NCBI GenBank assembly: GCA_016550395.1
Contig: JABXGY010000292.1
Span: 1-15,144 of the forward strand
Reading direction: 5' to 3'
Source: an archaeon
GTDB taxonomy: Archaea > Asgardarchaeota > Hermodarchaeia > Hermodarchaeales > Hermodarchaeaceae
Length of the DNA: 15,144 bases
Shown here piece by piece: positions 14,272-15,144 of the stretch. The notes under the pieces are model-generated. The model was not told where the DNA came from. It saw only the letters and a list, made by a program, of their open reading frames with translations, and ran no database searches. Position 1 is the first letter of the stretch. Each line of letters begins with the position of its first letter. The translations under genes and the position numbers were made by a program.

Positions 14272-15144
14272 TTATTTCCCTCCAATAACTTTGAGATAAA
14301 CTGCTTCAAGATCGGGTATCTGTTCGCGTACTTCAACGACTTGGTGACCTGTTTCCATAAGGGCCTTAATGATTTGAGGATTCTTAGTTTCTGCATCCTC
14401 GACTTCGAAAATCACTCGTTTGCCTTTGATACTTACAGACGTAACAAGTCCCGTTGAAGAAATAACATCTACGCTCTTCTGAAGATTGGAGTCTATGAGT
14501 TTCACTTCAAAAGTTCGAAGAGTCCAGAACTTCCGTCGTAGGTCCTTAGGGCGACCTACTTCAACCAGTACACCATGGGAAATAAAGCCAACCCGATCAC
14601 AGAGAGCTTCAACTTCTGAAAGTAAATGTGTGCATAAAAAGAAGGTTTGTTTTCCTCCCTCTGCCTGAGTATCAATAAATTCCCGAACCCTTTTAGACAT
14701 TATCGGGTCAAGACTTGACGTAGGTTCGTCTAAAAAAACAACACTTGGATCATGGATCATAGACCGTGCGATAGATAGCTTCTGTTTCAATCCTGTTGAA
14801 AATGTAGCAGGAGAATCATCGCAGCGGTCTTTGAGTTCGAGAAATTCTAAAAGTTGTTCAATTCGGTCATGGAGTTTCTCTTCGGGGACATCGTAAAGTC
14901 GTCCAAAGTACTCGAGGTTCTTATATGCTGAGAGCCGGTCATAGTGGGTATTAGCTCCATCTTCTGGAAGGAGCCCGGTAATTGATCGTACGCTAACGGG
15001 ATCATTCTGGACATCATGTCCTTCAACTTGAATAGTGCCTTTGGTTGGTGCTAAGAGGGTAGCTGCAATTTTTACAGTTGTAGACTTACCCGCTGCGTTA
15101 GGTCCTAAAAATCCAAAGACCTCTCCTCGTCGGACATCTAACGA
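14272..15144 (-). CDS. ABC-2 type transporter ATP-binding protein (NatA-like), N-terminus outside window
   Basis: The frame runs to the right edge, with 290 residues visible starting SLDVRRGEVFGFLGPN, so only about 20-30 N-terminal residues are missing. Walker A is GPNAAGKST (visible residues 14-22), with Ala in place of the usual Gly. The Q-loop position reads LLPEDG (58-63), with Glu instead of Gln, as is common in NatA-like members. The signature is FSTGLKQK (115-122), Walker B VVFLDE (135-140, E140), and the switch is H173 in CTH. A C-terminal region of about 85 residues (from about 206) resembles the DUF4162-type end of this subfamily. The TTG at 14790 is an internal leucine. Its stop lies 1 bp before the permease start, showing an operon. 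Confidence 0.92.
   Translation of the reverse strand, partial: SLDVRRGEVFGFLGPNAAGKSTTVKIAATLLAPTKGTIQVEGHDVQNDPVSVRSITGLLPEDGANTHYDRLSAYKNLEYFGRLYDVPEEKLHDRIEQLLEFLELKDRCDDSPATFSTGLKQKLSIARSMIHDPSVVFLDEPTSSLDPIMSKRVREFIDTQAEGGKQTFFLCTHLLSEVEALCDRVGFISHGVLVEVGRPKDLRRKFWTLRTFEVKLIDSNLQKSVDVISSTGLVTSVSIKGKRVIFEVEDAETKNPQIIKALMETGHQVVEVREQIPDLEAVYLKVIGGK

Noticed and set aside
14271..14396. Upstream extension of the ABC-2 permease frame
   Set aside because: It overlaps the ATPase gene, and the ATG at 14270 has a strong GGAGGG site and begins with the typical family N-terminus.
14788..14790. TTG at 14790 as the start of a short ATPase
   Set aside because: The frame continues upstream through an intact Walker A to the window edge, so this is an internal leucine of the signature motif.
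1..15144. Defence island, CRISPR array, transposon or tRNA-linked insertion
   Set aside because: No array of repeats, transposase, integrase, tRNA gene or terminal inverted repeats was seen; the genes are metabolic, transport and peptidase functions.

Overview
The window looks like archaeal chromosome. Signs of this are GGTG(A)/GGAGG ribosome-binding sites matching the conserved 16S rRNA 3' end, TATA-like elements such as CTATATAAG at 5016-5024, a luciferase-like oxidoreductase of the usually F420-dependent type, an AIR-synthase-like protein close to methanogenesis marker 2, an AhbD/NirJ-like radical SAM enzyme, and many N-glycosylation sequons in the outward-facing parts of a large permease. 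I cannot fix the lineage. An Asgard or other deep archaeal lineage is possible, but that is a guess. There are 12 protein genes, two of them cut by the window edges. I see no rRNA, tRNA, CRISPR array or insertion sequence. Coding density is high, and the largest gap is about 190 bp.

Layout. (1) 3-329, plus strand: C-terminal fragment of an unrecognised protein. Its stop codon overlaps the stop of the next gene. (2) 326-4974, minus strand, read right to left: tldD, pmbA/tldE, an AIR-synthase-related (PurM-fold) protein, and a coiled-coil plus winged-helix protein. The last has a near-perfect 20-bp palindrome just before its start. (3) 4975-5081: divergent promoter region with a nearly symmetric TATA box. 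(4) 5082-6023, plus strand: LLM-class oxidoreductase. (5) 6215-13161, plus strand: five tightly spaced genes, namely a MacB/LolD-type ATPase, a 969-residue duplicated FtsX-type permease, a second MacB-type ATPase with a C-terminal AbrB-like segment and zinc ribbon, a UbiA-family prenyltransferase, and a radical SAM/SPASM protein. (6) 13158-15144, minus strand, read right to left: an ABC-2 type ATPase (cut by the edge), its permease, and a small TIGR04076-type protein. The last ends inside the stop codon of the radical SAM gene.

How the genes may work together. TldD and TldE form the known heterodimeric metallopeptidase, and TldD keeps all its metal ligands. The two ATPases and single duplicated permease in 6215-10889 look like one asymmetric MacB-like machine that moves material out of, or across the outer face of, the membrane. 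UbiA and the radical SAM protein follow it closely, which suggests a membrane-linked pathway making or modifying a prenylated or tetrapyrrole-type cofactor. That link is inferred from gene order only. The most unusual items are the ATPase-AbrB-zinc-ribbon fusion, the five-gene cassette, the palindrome beside the winged-helix gene, and two convergent gene pairs that each overlap by exactly 4 bp at their stop codons.
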